From NCBI GenBank assembly GCA_028023455.1, contig JAQFVV010000020.1, forward strand, positions 3,953,092-4,017,091: DNA of 64,000 nt. The letters are read 5' to 3'. The DNA comes from Epiperipatus broadwayi (Eukaryota > Onychophora > Udeonychophora > Euonychophora > Peripatidae). The notes under the pieces are model-generated. The model searched no databases, was not told where the DNA came from, and saw only the letters and a program-made list of their open reading frames with translations. Shown here in pieces: positions 35,001-50,000 of the stretch. The first letter of the stretch is position 1. Each line of letters starts with the position of its first letter. The translations under genes were made by a program, and so were the position numbers.

Positions 35001-38000
35001 GTGAATGATGGGAAGATAGTAACATCCATATTTTCCAGGAAAACACAAACTTCTTAGGGTTCCCAGTTGCATTGTCAAGAGCTGCAATGAGACAAGAAAT
35101 CCAGATGAAAATCATTGAAAAAACAAAATAACTCACAAGCTATCCAGAATCTCCCTGTCACTCCATGGAAAAGTGATACTATTGAATATGATCATTTTTC
35201 TATGTATAAATTATTACCTTCCGATTGTCACACCAACCAAGGCTTTCCAGAATACCATGAATTCACTCTGCACCAAATTGCTATCAAAGAAGGATGCAAG
35301 AAAAACAGTCTGTATCAGTCTTGCTAAGGTACAGAAGTCAAAACATCTGAACAGTCTTGGTCTGCACACAACCAAGATCTTCTATGTACAAAAAGCTCTA
35401 ACATTATTAAAAATCATGGAAGTCGATCAAAGCATTATCCATGATAAGGCAATCAGTTAATTGATGATTTACTTAATTTTTATGAAGTGGTCCCATGATA
35501 ATTATTGATTGAGTAGGATAGAATTCACACTTGCATAACTTCCCTGACTTCACATCTTCTTGATCCTCATTATGTCACAGAGTTCAAACTGAGGAAGAAT
35601 GTACATGTACTCTATTTCAAGGTATGATTATTTCATGTCTGACATGTGCATTGGATATGTGTATTGTGTGGTGAATTGGAAAATAGAAAATTAACTAACA
35701 AACAACCAATTAAATTTAATGTTTAATGTTTAACAAATTTATTTTGATGATGATATCTATTCATGATTGTTTTATAACAAAAATTATGTATTTGCTTAAC
35801 ATTTTATAATCATTTAGGCATGATCATCCTTTATTTGTATTCATAAACTATTAATTAACCTAAATCTTTGATCCATATGAAAGATGATCATTCACCATTC
35901 TAATTTAATAATTTCAAATTAACATAGAAGATAATCTAAAACTATATTTTAATAAATAACGTTTTGCTAACTAAACTTTCTGTCATCATTTGGTCATTAA
36001 ATTTCAATCCATTCATCTATATTTTATGATTTATTGAAGGGTGCTTTTAGATTCTAAGCCTCCTCCCTATCCTGGGTCATTTAAATATATAATAGAACAG
36101 ACCAATCATTCAAAGATTTAGTCGTGCATTCCAAATAACAAATAATTAATAATTAAATTAACTGAACCCAAACATTGAACACCAAATATTGTGATTGTCA
36201 GAGGGTGAGTGATTAATATTGTATAAGAATAAAGTCTCATCTTTCAAGTCAGTAGATTATTGGATTTATTAGCAACAAGCTCGGGGATCTGCATCTATAT
36301 TTTATTATTAAATGAAAAATTTAGTTCTAGAATTGATGATTTCCCATCCCTACAGATTAATTGATGATTGGATGAATTGGCTCTCTGTTTTCAAAAAAAG
36401 AAATCACTTTAACAAGTAAAATAATAATAAATAGAAATTATAAAAACATAACATGAGATATTAATGCAATGTAGTCTAGCCACAGTTCAAAATGTTATAG
36501 TTCATATTGCAAAAGGTCTGGATAACTTTGCCTTTAGAAAAGTTCCTTTGCATTAACTGTATAGTAGTTTGTATGATAGTATTCAGTCACCATTTGGATC
36601 TTCATGGTGGTGATTCAGACTCTTTTATAAACTATCTTTCCTATGCTGAGATAAGTTCTTTACTTCATTGTAGCACATTGTAGATCTTTTTGCATGATCA
36701 CCATATCTTATGCTTGCGCATAACTGTTATTATTCAGGTAAAACTCTCCATACAGTAGTGCCACTCAGTGTAATCCAGAGTAATCAATTGATGCCAGAAG
36801 GCTTGTGCATAAATATGAGTAAGCACTAGATAGGAATTTTATGCACAAGCTTTCTGGCATCCATTGATTACTCTGGCTTGCACTGAATGGTACTACTGTA
36901 TGGAGAGTTTTGCCTGTAAATCTTTTTGCTAGAATGGTCATCATGATATTAATTTTAAATGATAATCATAGATTATATGATGAGCATATACATCTCACAA
37001 TGTTTCCTCAATTCCTAGCTACATATGATTTGTTCTTTTCTAGCTTATAACTTGGATTAAAAATATAAATTTTATGGAATTAGTGGTGGGTTTCTTTAGT
37101 CAACTTTTTCACATTGTTTATAAGCTTTAATGTTGAGGATTGTTAAGATGATGAATAAATTAATTTTAGAAATTTATAAAGTAAATTTTTTTGAAGATGT
37201 AAAATTATTCGTCTCTTGAAGATGTGGCTTTTAAGTTCACACTTTTATTTGCAATGTTGACGTCATTTCGATATTTATAAAATTTTATGCTGGATTAATA
37301 AACAAACAAATTTAATATTAATTATTATTTCTTTCTTTTGTTTATCCAAGATTTTTTCTTGCTTGTTTTTATGGGTTTGGTATATATATATATTTCCATT
37401 TTTTTAATAAGTCAGTATTCTCATAAATATACTTTTAATTAGCAAATTCACATATTTATTACTATATAATTAATAATTGATATTTAGTTTGTTTAATTGT
37501 ATGATTATTGGTTGGTGTTATACATAAAGGGCACTGTTAAAGTGGTTACTTTCCTATATTAAAATGTTATCTTTATTTAAATTTTTAGTGAATGATATGG
37601 TGATACCTTACATTTCCTCTTCTCTTAGGGAATTAAAAGTAAACAGTGTTTTTAATTCTCAAAGAATTTTGTTTATGTGTCTATACAAGAAAATGGTTTG
37701 TATGTCATAGAATTATTATTTTTGTTGATCATAGGATTGGTGTATTTCATGATTTTTAGATTTGTTGTTATTTCAGGTTAAAATTTTCTTTCAGTTTACT
37801 CTTTCTTAAATTGTTGGTTTAATGTATACATTGGTATGATGGTTTTAATGAAGGATCTGATCATTATTATATATGTGTGTCTTTTTTAGATAGCATATAC
37901 ATTGCATATATGCATGTATATGTTTAATAATGTTAATTCTGATTTTTTTATGAGGCTTATTGGATTTGTTTTAATAGTACTTGAGTATCAATTTTAATCT

Positions 38001-41000
38001 AAATTGGGGACCTGTTGATTTGATCAGTCCTAAAAGACTCTGTTATTTGTATTGTAAAGTTTCATGTGAAATATCTTCATCAATTGATTCCATAATTTTA
38101 CACAATATTTTTATTTTTTGTACTATCTTTTAGTTCTTATTTTAACCCGGGGTAATCTAATCTTATAGCTATTATATGATTACTTATGTAGAGAAGTTAG
38201 TCTGCTTTTCCTCAATAAGGTTTTAGTATTCATATATTGTAAGTGTCAAAGATTTTATCCCTGCCATCCATTCAATATGCATTTGGACCTGTGCATTTGA
38301 CAATTGTGAAGGGTCCACTATAAGATTGCAGAATTTATGAAATATCAATTCTTTTGTTTTACTAACATGATGTTTTTACAAACACCATGCCACTTATTTT
38401 GAACTGGTAGTCTTCTTTTATTTTTGTTGTGTCTATGGGCCATATGCATTTTATACCTTTCATCTTCTTTATTCTGATCTTTTTTGTGTCTATAGATATT
38501 TTTGTAGTTATTGGAATGTATTTTTGGAATAAAATTGGTATGTTTTGGTTCAGGTATAATCTAATTGGTGTACAACCTGTTGATTCATTTACATTCCAGT
38601 TTATTTAATTGACTACACGTTGCATATATGTCCATTCTCCAAATAAGCCCTGAACAAATGTCTAAGTTTTCACATTACATGGTCACAGGGGTTTGACTAT
38701 GGATTTCTAATGGAGGTCAGTACGTTTTATTTGTTGTTTTACTGCCCATTTATATATTCTTTGGATAGGAAAGTGGTACCATGATTCATTATGATTGTTC
38801 CTGGCTTTCCTATCACTTTGAAATGAAGGTTGTCTAATACTTTTAAGGTATTCCTAGTATTAGCTTTGGATATTGAGTAAGCTGCCACAAATTTTGAAAA
38901 GAGATCATAAGCTACTAACAAATAGTTTTGTTCATTTGATAGAGGTAAATGTCCTTAAAAATCTATAGATAAAATGTCATTTGATTTTTCTGGTATGATA
39001 GATCTTATTGAACTAATGTAACGTTTGTTTACTGGTTTGGCTTTTAGGTATATTTGACAATTTTGTGTTTTTTTAGGATGTCTTTGTACATCTTGGGCCA
39101 GTAAAACCAATTTTTTAATGTTTGTTCAGTTTTATGAGCTCTGTGGTGCCCATATAAACAATGTACATATTGTATGAGTGAGTTTTTTAATATTTCAGAT
39201 ATTACTGCCCTCCACTCATCTATATCATTGTTTATTTTATATGTCAAGACCTGATTATCTAATTTATATTGATTCAAGATTTTTGGCTGTATACAAAATT
39301 TTCTCTCCGCTTAAGATTTTAATGATTGGGATTAGATCTTTATCATGAGATTGTATATTATGGATGTTTACTAAATTGTTCTCACATTTTTATTGAATAT
39401 TAGATCCATGTTCATAATGTAGGTCTTATCTACCAATAAGTATTGTTGTTCTGAGCTACATGGATTTCAACTTAGTGTGTCATCTATAATGTTTTTGGAT
39501 CCTTTACAGTATATGACTGCATAGTTGAATTCTTGCAACAACAGACTCCATCTAACAAAATGACTACTAATTAGGTAGCTGTGATTTAAAAATTTGAGAT
39601 TTTTTTATGATCAGCGATCACTATAACCTCTGATCTAAAAAGCATTTGTTGAAATTTCTCAAAAGCCCACACTGTTGCTAGTGTTTCTTTCTCAGTAACT
39701 GTATAATTTATTTATGGACCCTGTAAGAGATGGCTGATAAAATAGAGGGCTCCTGGTTGGCTGTCTTCCTGGATTTGGGATAAAGTTATCTCCTAGTCCA
39801 TAACCATGGTTTGCTAAAATCAGGAAAAGATAACATAGTTTACTCTAGAAACCCTGTTTTAATTCTAACAAATGCTTCATCTTGCTCTTCAGTCCAGTTC
39901 CATTTCTTATCTTTTCTTATGAGTTTAAGTAATGATTCCATATAATCAGAAAATTTTTGGTAGAATCAATTATAGAAATTGCATAATCCTAAAAATGATC
40001 TGATCTACATTTTATTTGTAGGTTTTGGCAAATTCTGTATAGCACCAATCTTATCAGGATGAAGTCTTATCCCATTACAACCAATGATATGACCTTTATT
40101 ACATACTAATGTGCTCTTTTTAAAATTTACTTTCATCCCCTTATCATAGCACTATTTGAAGATGTTCTTCAATTGTAGAGGATGTAATTATAATCTCATC
40201 TGCATATATAGTTATCTGTTTGATTTCAGGAGAGAGGGTTTTATCCAAATATCTTATTAAACCAGCACTACTATTAATCAATTTAAATGGAATTCTATTA
40301 AATTGATAAGTAAACCCTTCATATCAGAATGTAGTGTATTGGTGATATTCTGGGTGAAGTTCTAGCTGCCAATAACTGGAGATTAAATTCAAAGTGGAAA
40401 ACATTTTCTTATTTCCAAATTTCATGAGTAATTTATGTATGGGTGGTGGTATGTTCCTGTCAAGAATTGTTATTTTGTTTAGTTGTCTTGTGTCTAACCA
40501 AAATCTCAACGACCCATCTTTCTTCTTCACCATTACAACAGGATTACAATATGATAAAGAACATTTGATAATTATCCCCCGATCAATCATTTTATTGATT
40601 TGTTTGGATATTTTATCCTGATATTGATATGGTACAGGATAGGATTTGGATTGGACTGGTTGGTCATGAAATAATTTGATTCTTTATTGGAATCCTCCTA
40701 TCACTCCCGGTATTTCGGAAAATAGCATACTGTATTTATCAATAAAATGATTACAACTTGTTTGCATCATCGCTTTCAATTAAATTCATGTCTGTGATTT
40801 TTCTTTGTACAAATGTCTCTGGGATGCTTGATAATATGCAGTCAGTTTCACGTATGGCATATTTTGGTAATAATGTGATTTCTAAAACTTCATGACCTAC
40901 CCTGACTAATTTATTTGGGAAATCAATTTTGCATTGGTTCATATGTAGGAAATCTGCCCCTAAAATGACTTCGTATAATTCCATTTAATAAAAGAAAAAC

Positions 41001-44000
41001 ATGATAGATAATTATTTGGCTGATATTAGTTCGATCCAGATTTGTATTCGTGCTAATCTGGCTTTTATTTTGTTAACCATGGTAACATGTATTGATATAA
41101 GTAGTAAAATCTTAATATTACGATTTTGATTTAATATCCTATTATAACATTTTTCAGATATTACTGATATTTGGTTACCACAATCTAACAAAGTCTTCAC
41201 TAAAAAAATCTTCAAACAAAATTTCTATCATGGGGCAGCTTTGTAAAGCGTAGTTTGGAGCTTTATCTTCCCATGAACACATTAAATTAGTGATTTCCCT
41301 ATTAAGTGGTTTATTTTTGTTCCTCTTTTTAATATGGTTCACTGAGACGAGGAACTATATATCAAGTACCATTTTAGTTTGTTTTAGGAGTGACTTTAGG
41401 TGTAGATTTACTACATCCTGATTTTTCTAGTTTTTGTTGGTTGTTGGTGGAGTCAACTATAGACCCTATATTATGTTGATACTTGTCATTTGATATCTCA
41501 TTGTTATTATTGACAAGTTGATTTGACTTGACTTTTCAATAATATGGATCATCGTTGTTTTTTCTCCTCTTGTAATTTAAACCATTGACTTGTATTTCTT
41601 CTTTTCTTTTTTCAGAAATTTTATTGGTCATATGACGATTATTTAAGTCATTGGTATTTAATATTTAATAAGTCTACCACTTGTTGAATAATTTGTGGAT
41701 CAATACAGAGTAAAGATTGCTCTATCTTTAGTGGAAGGTTATGTTTTACTATCCTTATTATTTGGTTTTCACTCAGGTGATATGTATTTAACGTTTTTAA
41801 TTTGGTTACTTGTCATCTAAAAAACTTTGTCAAGGTTTCTCCAGTAGTGTTTCTGTACTTTTCTGTAATAATTGGTATAATAATGCTTATTGTCAATCCT
41901 TGCTCCAAAATATTTTATTAATAAAGCCTGATAATCATCATAGATGGATGGTGTTTGAAACAAAGACTCCCACCATGGCTGTGCATTGCCTTGCAAATGG
42001 CTATAGATTATAATTAATTTTTTTCCCTCTGATAAATTATTATTAACAGAAAAATATAAATTGAGACTCTTTATATGTTCAACTGGTGTCTCATTTGTGG
42101 ATCCCTTAAATGGTTTGAGTCTTATGAACTGACTAATGGCATTCATTTGTGCATTATTGTTCCTAACAATGACTTTGAGGCACTTATATGTGGTTTTGTC
42201 ATTTGATTGTTGGTATTTTCCCTGTTTTTATTGAAAGTTGTTTCTTTTATGCTATATATTTTGGGTAAATCCCCTATTTCTTTGTATACCTCATGTGGAT
42301 CATCTGCATTATTCTTTTTGTTATCCATACGATCAATTTTTTTAAAAATAAGATCTAGTTTTCCCATGTTTAGGTCACTATCAATTTTAGATAGTTTAAC
42401 ATTTAGAATATCTTGGATTTGTTTTTCTTTTAATGTTATAGTTTGTATGAAAATTTGGATTCTAGGATCTCAAATTTTTGATTCATTGAGCTGACTAATG
42501 CTCTCTATTTGGCTTTGTAGATCATTCCGATTTTCGATTAGTTTTTTCAATAATGTCCTTATTTTGAGTAAGTTCAGCTTCAATTAAAGTTTGCCTGATT
42601 CTTAAACGACTATTATCATTTTCTATAGATATAGATTTCTTCTCATAATTTTCTAGCTTATTATTTTGTTCTTTCATGGAATGATTTACTTCTAAATACT
42701 TTTTCTCTATTTCTTTATTCAGTTTTAGTAGATATTGCTTTTGGTTTTTTACCATTTCAAGTTTCAAATTATCAAAGTTGTGTGTCACCTCCATTTAATC
42801 GATTAAATTTAAATTTTGTTTAAATTTTATTTATATTTGGCTTTAAGGTTTAGGTTTGATAACTGGTTTGTTGGTTTATATGCCCTAACATTACCTAATT
42901 TTATTATTTAATAACTAACCTTAATATCATGGGCCTTGAATTGGGATTGGGCCTCATGGTGTGTACTGGTTATTGGAGGGTGTTGGAGGCATCCATCACA
43001 ATATTGAAGTATATTGAATCACTGAATTATTTGTATCCTCTATAAATTCCAAAAATATTATTTATTTTTTTAGCTCCATGAAAATAAGGGTTTTTTCTCT
43101 TAAAAAAATTAGGAGTTAAGATATAGCAGCTTCAGTTTATTATATATATATAATCAGTTAAAATAAATACTGTGAAGCCACAAACTATGTTGTATATAAC
43201 TTCATGACTTCAATTATATACTATTCTTAAAAAATGTAAACAAACAAAAATATAAATAAAAAACAAAAGCAAACATTAATATTTGCAATTTTGTGATATT
43301 CTCGGACATTTTTTCTTCTCTACGTATAGCTACCATGTTTTAAAAAATAAAATAAAATTTATAAATAAAATCTAGAATATACCAGTACTCATTTTTATAT
43401 TAATAAAATTTCGGTGGTTTATGTTGAAAGCAGAAATATTTTATTTTTCCTTTATTATTGTTTCTGAATTTGATGTGCAATTTCTAAGAATAATATTAAA
43501 ATTACAAAATTTTAAATTATATTAATTTTAAAATATTAAAATAATTAGAGATATTATAATTGTTAGATAAAAATACTGGTCTACTATGTTTCTATAAGGG
43601 GAAAAAGTTATGAAAATAAATCACCCGAAGTATATTAAAAGTCAGATATTTCACTATTTGCTTTACTTTAAAAATAAAATACGGTTGTTAGTTTTTTTTT
43701 ATTTGTATTTCTTCAGTGAATACATGAGTAAACACACACTTTGTAAAATATATATAAATATGTCTCCTCAATTTATTTTAATAATTATATTATTTTTAAA
43801 TTTTCTTTATACTTTTTACATATATATATATATAATATCATCATCATTTTCAAATATTCTCGATTTACTGCAGGATGAAGGTTTCTCCAAGTTAAATCCA
43901 TCTTCTCTCTTCTCTAACCTTTCTTCTCTACATCACTACAGCATACTTCATTATGTCATCCATCCATCTCGCATGTGGTCTCTTTCTGGATCTTTTACAA

Positions 44001-47000
44001 TCTCTTGGAATTCAGTTTAAGATTTCAGCTGTCCGCATATTATCATCTCTTGTAGCAACATATCCAGCCCAACTCCACTTCAGTCTCTTAATTTTTTCAA
44101 TGATGTCAACAACATTTGTTTATTCTCATACCCATGTATTTTGTTTTGGATCTTTTCTTGTTATTCCTAACTTGCATCTCTCCATATTTTGTTGAATGGT
44201 CTGAAGTCTCTGTATTGTTCTTCTGTTAAGTGTCCAAATCTCAGATCCATAAGTAAGAACTGGTAAAACACAGTTAATAAAAATCTTCCCTTTCAAACAC
44301 ATATGCCTATTTCCTTTTAATATTAAGTTATTTCTACCAAAAGCACTCCAAGTTTAATTCTATAATTAATTTTATCTACTATGTTTCCATCTATAGTAAT
44401 AATTTGACCAAGGTATTTGTAGTTATTAACTTCTAACACATTATTGTCAATCTTTATTTTCATCTTTTGAAAAAATCCATTGGACATTACTTTAGTCTTT
44501 TTAACATTTACCTTTAGTCCTACTTTCTTACTTTCATCTAATAACTCTTGCAACATTCCCTGAAGCTCTAAAGCATTATTTGCAAAAACAACTACATCAT
44601 TTGCAAAATCTTAATGACTTAAGTAATCTCCATTTACTTTTATTCCTTTAGCTTTCCATTTTAATCCATAAAGTACTTTTTGCAAAACGTTGTGAAAAAC
44701 TTTGGAGATATAGAGTCATTCTGCTTTACACCCTTTTCAATGTTAATTTTTTTAGTACCATTATATGATAATATCCTGACTCTATACTCTGATGATCTAA
44801 AGCTTTAACCACTGAAGAAACGCTTATAGAATCAAATGCCTTTTCATAATTTACAAATTCAAAGCATAATGGCAACTCATATTCATTGGTCCTCTTTATA
44901 AATTATCTAAATACCTGGATATGATCCACTGTACATAAACCACTTTTAAATTTAGCTTGTTCTTTTGATTAATTAAAATCCAAAGTTCGCTGTTGATGAG
45001 TTGTAATTATTTTAGTAAAATTTTTGTATAGAACTGATGAATGACAGATAAATCTGTAATTTCTAATATCTTCTTTGTCACCCTTTTTAAATATTAATAT
45101 TAATACTGCATTCATCCAATCATCTGGTATATCTCCATCATTTAGATATTTTGTATATGCCAATTTTTTTTCTATTTCTTCACTTACTTCTTTTAAGATA
45201 TCGTTTATAATTCAATCATTATCTGGAGCTTTTCCCTTCTTTACAAATTTAATTGCATGTCTCACTTCTTCATTTAAAATCCTTGTCAATTCAGAAGATA
45301 TACTAATTGTAGGAGGTAGTTTTCCTTGTTCTTGCTAATTATGTAATTCTTTATAAAATTCTTCTACACATTTCATAATGTTACCTCTTTTTAGTAATAG
45401 TTCAATCTTTTTTTCTTATTGCAGAATTAAGTTTGCTACCAATATCAAGATATGTTTTTACACTCTTAAGACTTTTATTCTCTTCTATAGCTTTCCTTGC
45501 TAATTCAAAATTATATTATTATCAACTGTTTTTTGCACCACTTTACACAATTCAAGATATTCAATCCTTCTTAATGCATTGTTTTTATATTTTTTCATAT
45601 TCCTTCTTTTCCTCATAAATTGTCGTTTCAAAAGAAATTTCACTGGCCAATTGCTGTCCAAGCTACCTTTGTTGTAGTTTTTAAAAGTGTATCAATTATA
45701 TTTATTGATTTCATTCAAATCTCAATCATGATCAAAATTTGTTAATATTTGAAAATGATTTGTATGTTATATTTTAAATTCACTGATATATTTCTAAAGA
45801 TTAGGAATATCAATATTGTTTTTCTTAATAATTTTTGTCTTTCTAGTTTTGCATTAATATGTATTACATCTTACTAATAGATGATCACTTTCTGCATTGA
45901 ATTTATTATAAACATTACGATCTTGAAATACACATTTTCTGTTAGTCAAAATATAACCCAATTCTTCTGTACCTCATTAGGATGATTCCATGTTTATTTG
46001 AGTTTAATAATTTTATCAAAAAAAAATCATAATATAAAGCTTTTCTTATTTTGAAAACTCGACAAGTCTATGTTCTCTCTCATTTCTAACACCATAACCA
46101 AATTTATCTACAGCATTTTCATCTTTTAATTGTTAACCTATCCCGTGACAATCTGATCAAAATATTTTTATACAACCATGTAAAAATCTTTTACTACTTC
46201 ATCACAACGAGAACTTGTTGGAGCATAAACTTGAATTATATATATTTGATATCTGCTATTAAATTGAATAACTAATCTTGCCAGATACATAATCAATCTC
46301 ACAATGTTATTCTTCCACTTTTTATTTATAATGAATCCTACTCCATTTGTAATTCCAATATTTGTTCTTTTGTAATATAGTACATGTCCACCTTTTAAAT
46401 CAATTATCTCTTCACCTTTTCTTCTAACTTCACAATATCCAATAATGTCCCATTTAATATAAGACAGTTTTTCCAATTCTTATAGTCTTCCTTCATTTGA
46501 AAGTGGCCTGCAGTTGTAAGCACGTAAATAAAAGGTCATCTTAAAATGGCAGCCTGGATTGACAATCAGGAGACTCTTAGCACTCTTTGACTTCGTCCGC
46601 CAATTACTACCTTGGCTTCATCTGCCAATTACTACCCTGGCTGATGATTTTACAGTGTCCTAGGAATAAGGGCCATGATTTATTTTTGTCTGCCATAATT
46701 GTAAATATCTATTAAAGGAAAAACATTCATTTGCACACACATTCATTCTGTCTTCATTAAAACTCAACTGATATTTCAGTTAAGATGTATCAGGCAAATG
46801 AGAAGAAAGATCATGATGTTTCTTGAACTTAAACTCAGATGTAAAAAGCCAATAAACTCACCATGCTGGTTAATATATATATAGAAAAGTGTCTGTATTT
46901 TATAAATATATGCTTGTTGAAAAATGCTGTACACTTGCAGTTCAATAAACAATATGTAGTCAAGCGTTGGTGGCCGAGTGGTCAGCACAGCAGCCTTACA

Positions 47001-50000
47001 AGCAGTTGTCCCGGGTTTGCGGGTTTGCTTCCCGGCCAATGCTTTGACACATGAAAAAAAATAAACAATATGTATTCTATTCTAATTATGTTTGTGAACA
47101 AACAATTATTATAAGATATATATATTTGAACATGAGGAGACATGGAAACAAAATGTAGTATAGTTCATGACTCCATTATATATATAAACAAAATAATTTT
47201 GGAATAAACTGTACAAAATTCACAATACCAATATATAAAAATAAACAACTATAACCATCTTACGGCTTGTTTACCATTCTGAGTAACAGTTAAAAATTTT
47301 AAAAAATCTCATTAAGGTTATCCAACATTAATGTTCCCACATGTATATCTAAATTTCCATAATTTATGTATATTAATACAATCATATTGTTTATTTAATG
47401 AGTTGTCTATCATATTTATAAAAAAATAAAAACACTCAAAGTTGATAGTGTTTCTATTTTACATATGGTAAACGATTTTTTAAAAAATGAAAGAAACATA
47501 TTTAATAAATATGACAAACAACTTATTAAATAAGCAATATGATTGCAGTAATATTCATATATTATGGAAAATTGTTCGTTCACATGAAAATGTTAATGTT
47601 TGACTTCACTGAGATTTTTTAAAATTTAAACTGTAAAATGCTACTCAGGATGGCAGATATGCTATAAGATGGTTATAGCTATTCTTTATTTGGTACTTGT
47701 ATAGTCTACCAAGCTTGGACGCCATTTTTTTTTTAATTATCAGGATTACAATAAATATTTAAAATAAAATGACTGGCAAGAACCATTCATATTTATTTAT
47801 CTTTTTAATTATTATTGTTATTTTTTAAAAAAAGAAATATTTCTGCAAAAATTAATTATATTTCCACTTTATTTATTCATTTTTTTTTGTATTAAATCAA
47901 CTTATTAATATAAAAATAACATATAATGCCCATTGCAGAATTTCAATTTATTAATATAAAATTAAAAAATACATGAAACTTCTTTATATGCATTATTTAT
48001 AAAGAAGGATAAGTGGGGATATTTTATTAGAGATTTAAGATATATGGACATTGGCATTTACATGTTATAATATTTAATTTTGATTTATTATTGTTAATTA
48101 TAATATTTTCATTTTATTTATTTATTTATTTTCATAATACAAAAATGAAAAAAGATTGAAATAAATCTTCTGAATGGAATTTATATTCAAATTATTATTT
48201 TTTAAAACTTAATAACTAATATATATTCAGTAAAATAAAATTGAAAAAAATGTGCACACAAATTCTGTGCTAGTATTATGGACAAAGACGCCGCTCGATG
48301 GCACCATTATCATGCTAAAACTATAAAATATCAACATTCCCAGGCCATTGATTTTAATCATTTTGATGTGTTTTTTGTAATGCGAAAATCAAATAAAAAA
48401 CAAAATTGTGTTTTTTAAATATTTTTTTTATTAACATATACAAATTAAATGATAACAATAAATGTAAAATAAAATCAACAAATTACAATTTAATTCGTGT
48501 TTTTTATTTTGCTTCATTAGAAAAAACAATTTTTTATCGGATATTTTTTTAGTGGGGTTACGCCTTTTTTGTTGTTGTTGTTGTTTAAAAACTCATAATC
48601 AGAATAAAAATTAAAATTTCTTAGTCTTCCTTTTAAATTTTAATTTTTACAGAGGAACAGATATTATTATGTTACCGCTATTATTTACTTTCTTAGTCTT
48701 CGTTTTACATTTTAATTTTTACAGAGAAACAGATATTAGTATCATCTTACCGCTATTTTTTAATTCAAATAGAATGACAAAAAAAGGTTGTTTTCTTATC
48801 CCTGTTGTTCGCCTCAAGGTGTCGCTATTTCTAGGTCAATTTCTAGGAATATACTGTTTCAGGCCTTCACCCAACAAAAGAGAAACTTTTCTATGTTATA
48901 AATGCATAAAAGTCCTCATGTTATGTTGGAGGGAGGAGGCGGTGACAGAAGCCAACACAAAGAGACTTCTTTCTATGATAAAACACAGAAAGAGTTCCCG
49001 ATGGCTGCCGCCGGTTATGGCTTTTTTTCTATGCTAAAAGCAAAGAGAAAGAAATGCCTTGATTGGCTGCCATAGTAGTCGATTTTGTTCATCATTTTCT
49101 CATAATAGTAGAATATCTATTTTCTCTGTAGTTTCGTGTGAGAGTGTGTGTATTTGAAGCAGTCATAGTTTTTTAAAATTTGATAAGACTCTATTTTTTT
49201 AATGTGTTGTAACTTACTTTACTGTTGTAAGTTTAGTAATAATGTCCTGAAGATTCCATTATGAATGGGTAACCCTCAAAAATTGCTTTTAAGGGTGCGA
49301 AAGGGAAAAAAAATTGAAGAATCACGCGAAAAGTACCGTTTTCGCAAGAATTCATCCGTGACCAGTTACTTTTGCTATATATATACGCACAAACAAAAAC
49401 AACCTACTGTCTAATTATTAGTAATTACTTGTCCGAAAAATAAAATTAGTCAGGTATTATTCTTTTTTTTTTGTTACATTTATTATTTCAAAATAAGATT
49501 AGTTTTTATATCTACACACTAACAAAAACAACCCAGTTTTTTTTTTTAAAAAAAAAGCAAATTCAACGGGGTTTGATTTTTTTCAATGGAGTCTTTGAAT
49601 TACAGTTTGTTTGTTTTTATATATACACAAGATTTACCAAAAAAAAAAAAAGAAACCCACTTTCTGATTAATTACTGTCAAAAAAAACGCAAATTAGTCA
49701 GCTATCATTTTTAAATTTAGTATTTCAATAATGGTACCCTTTTTATATAGACAGACTTAACAAAAACAACCCACTTTCTGATTCATTACTGTCCCCTCCC
49801 CCCAAAAAAATGGAAATTAGTTGGGTATCATTTTTCAATGGAGTCTTTCAATGACGGTCCTTACTAATAGTAGTCGGGTATCAATTCTAAATTGTAGTAT
49901 ATAAATTACGTTACTTTTGATAGATTTAGAATTATGTCTTGCTTTTTTAATAAAATGATTGATTTACTCTTGACCAAAAATACCGTAACTTTTAAAAAAG

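Noticed and set aside
36180-36290. Solo LTR
   Set aside because: AATAAAG and an LTR-like 3' end were noticed but no second copy or target-site duplication is visible.
43610-44020. 136-codon plus-strand ORF
   Set aside because: Hydrophobic AT-driven composition, and its end is the antisense of the RTE tail.
46963-47043. Functional tRNA gene (anticodon TAC)
   Set aside because: Target-site duplication, A-run and overlong variable region show a retroposed SINE; a similar copy exists at 57890.
48669-49037. 122-codon plus-strand ORF
   Set aside because: Begins inside a tandem repeat, no recognisable domain, and sits within an intron on the opposite strand of the F-box gene.
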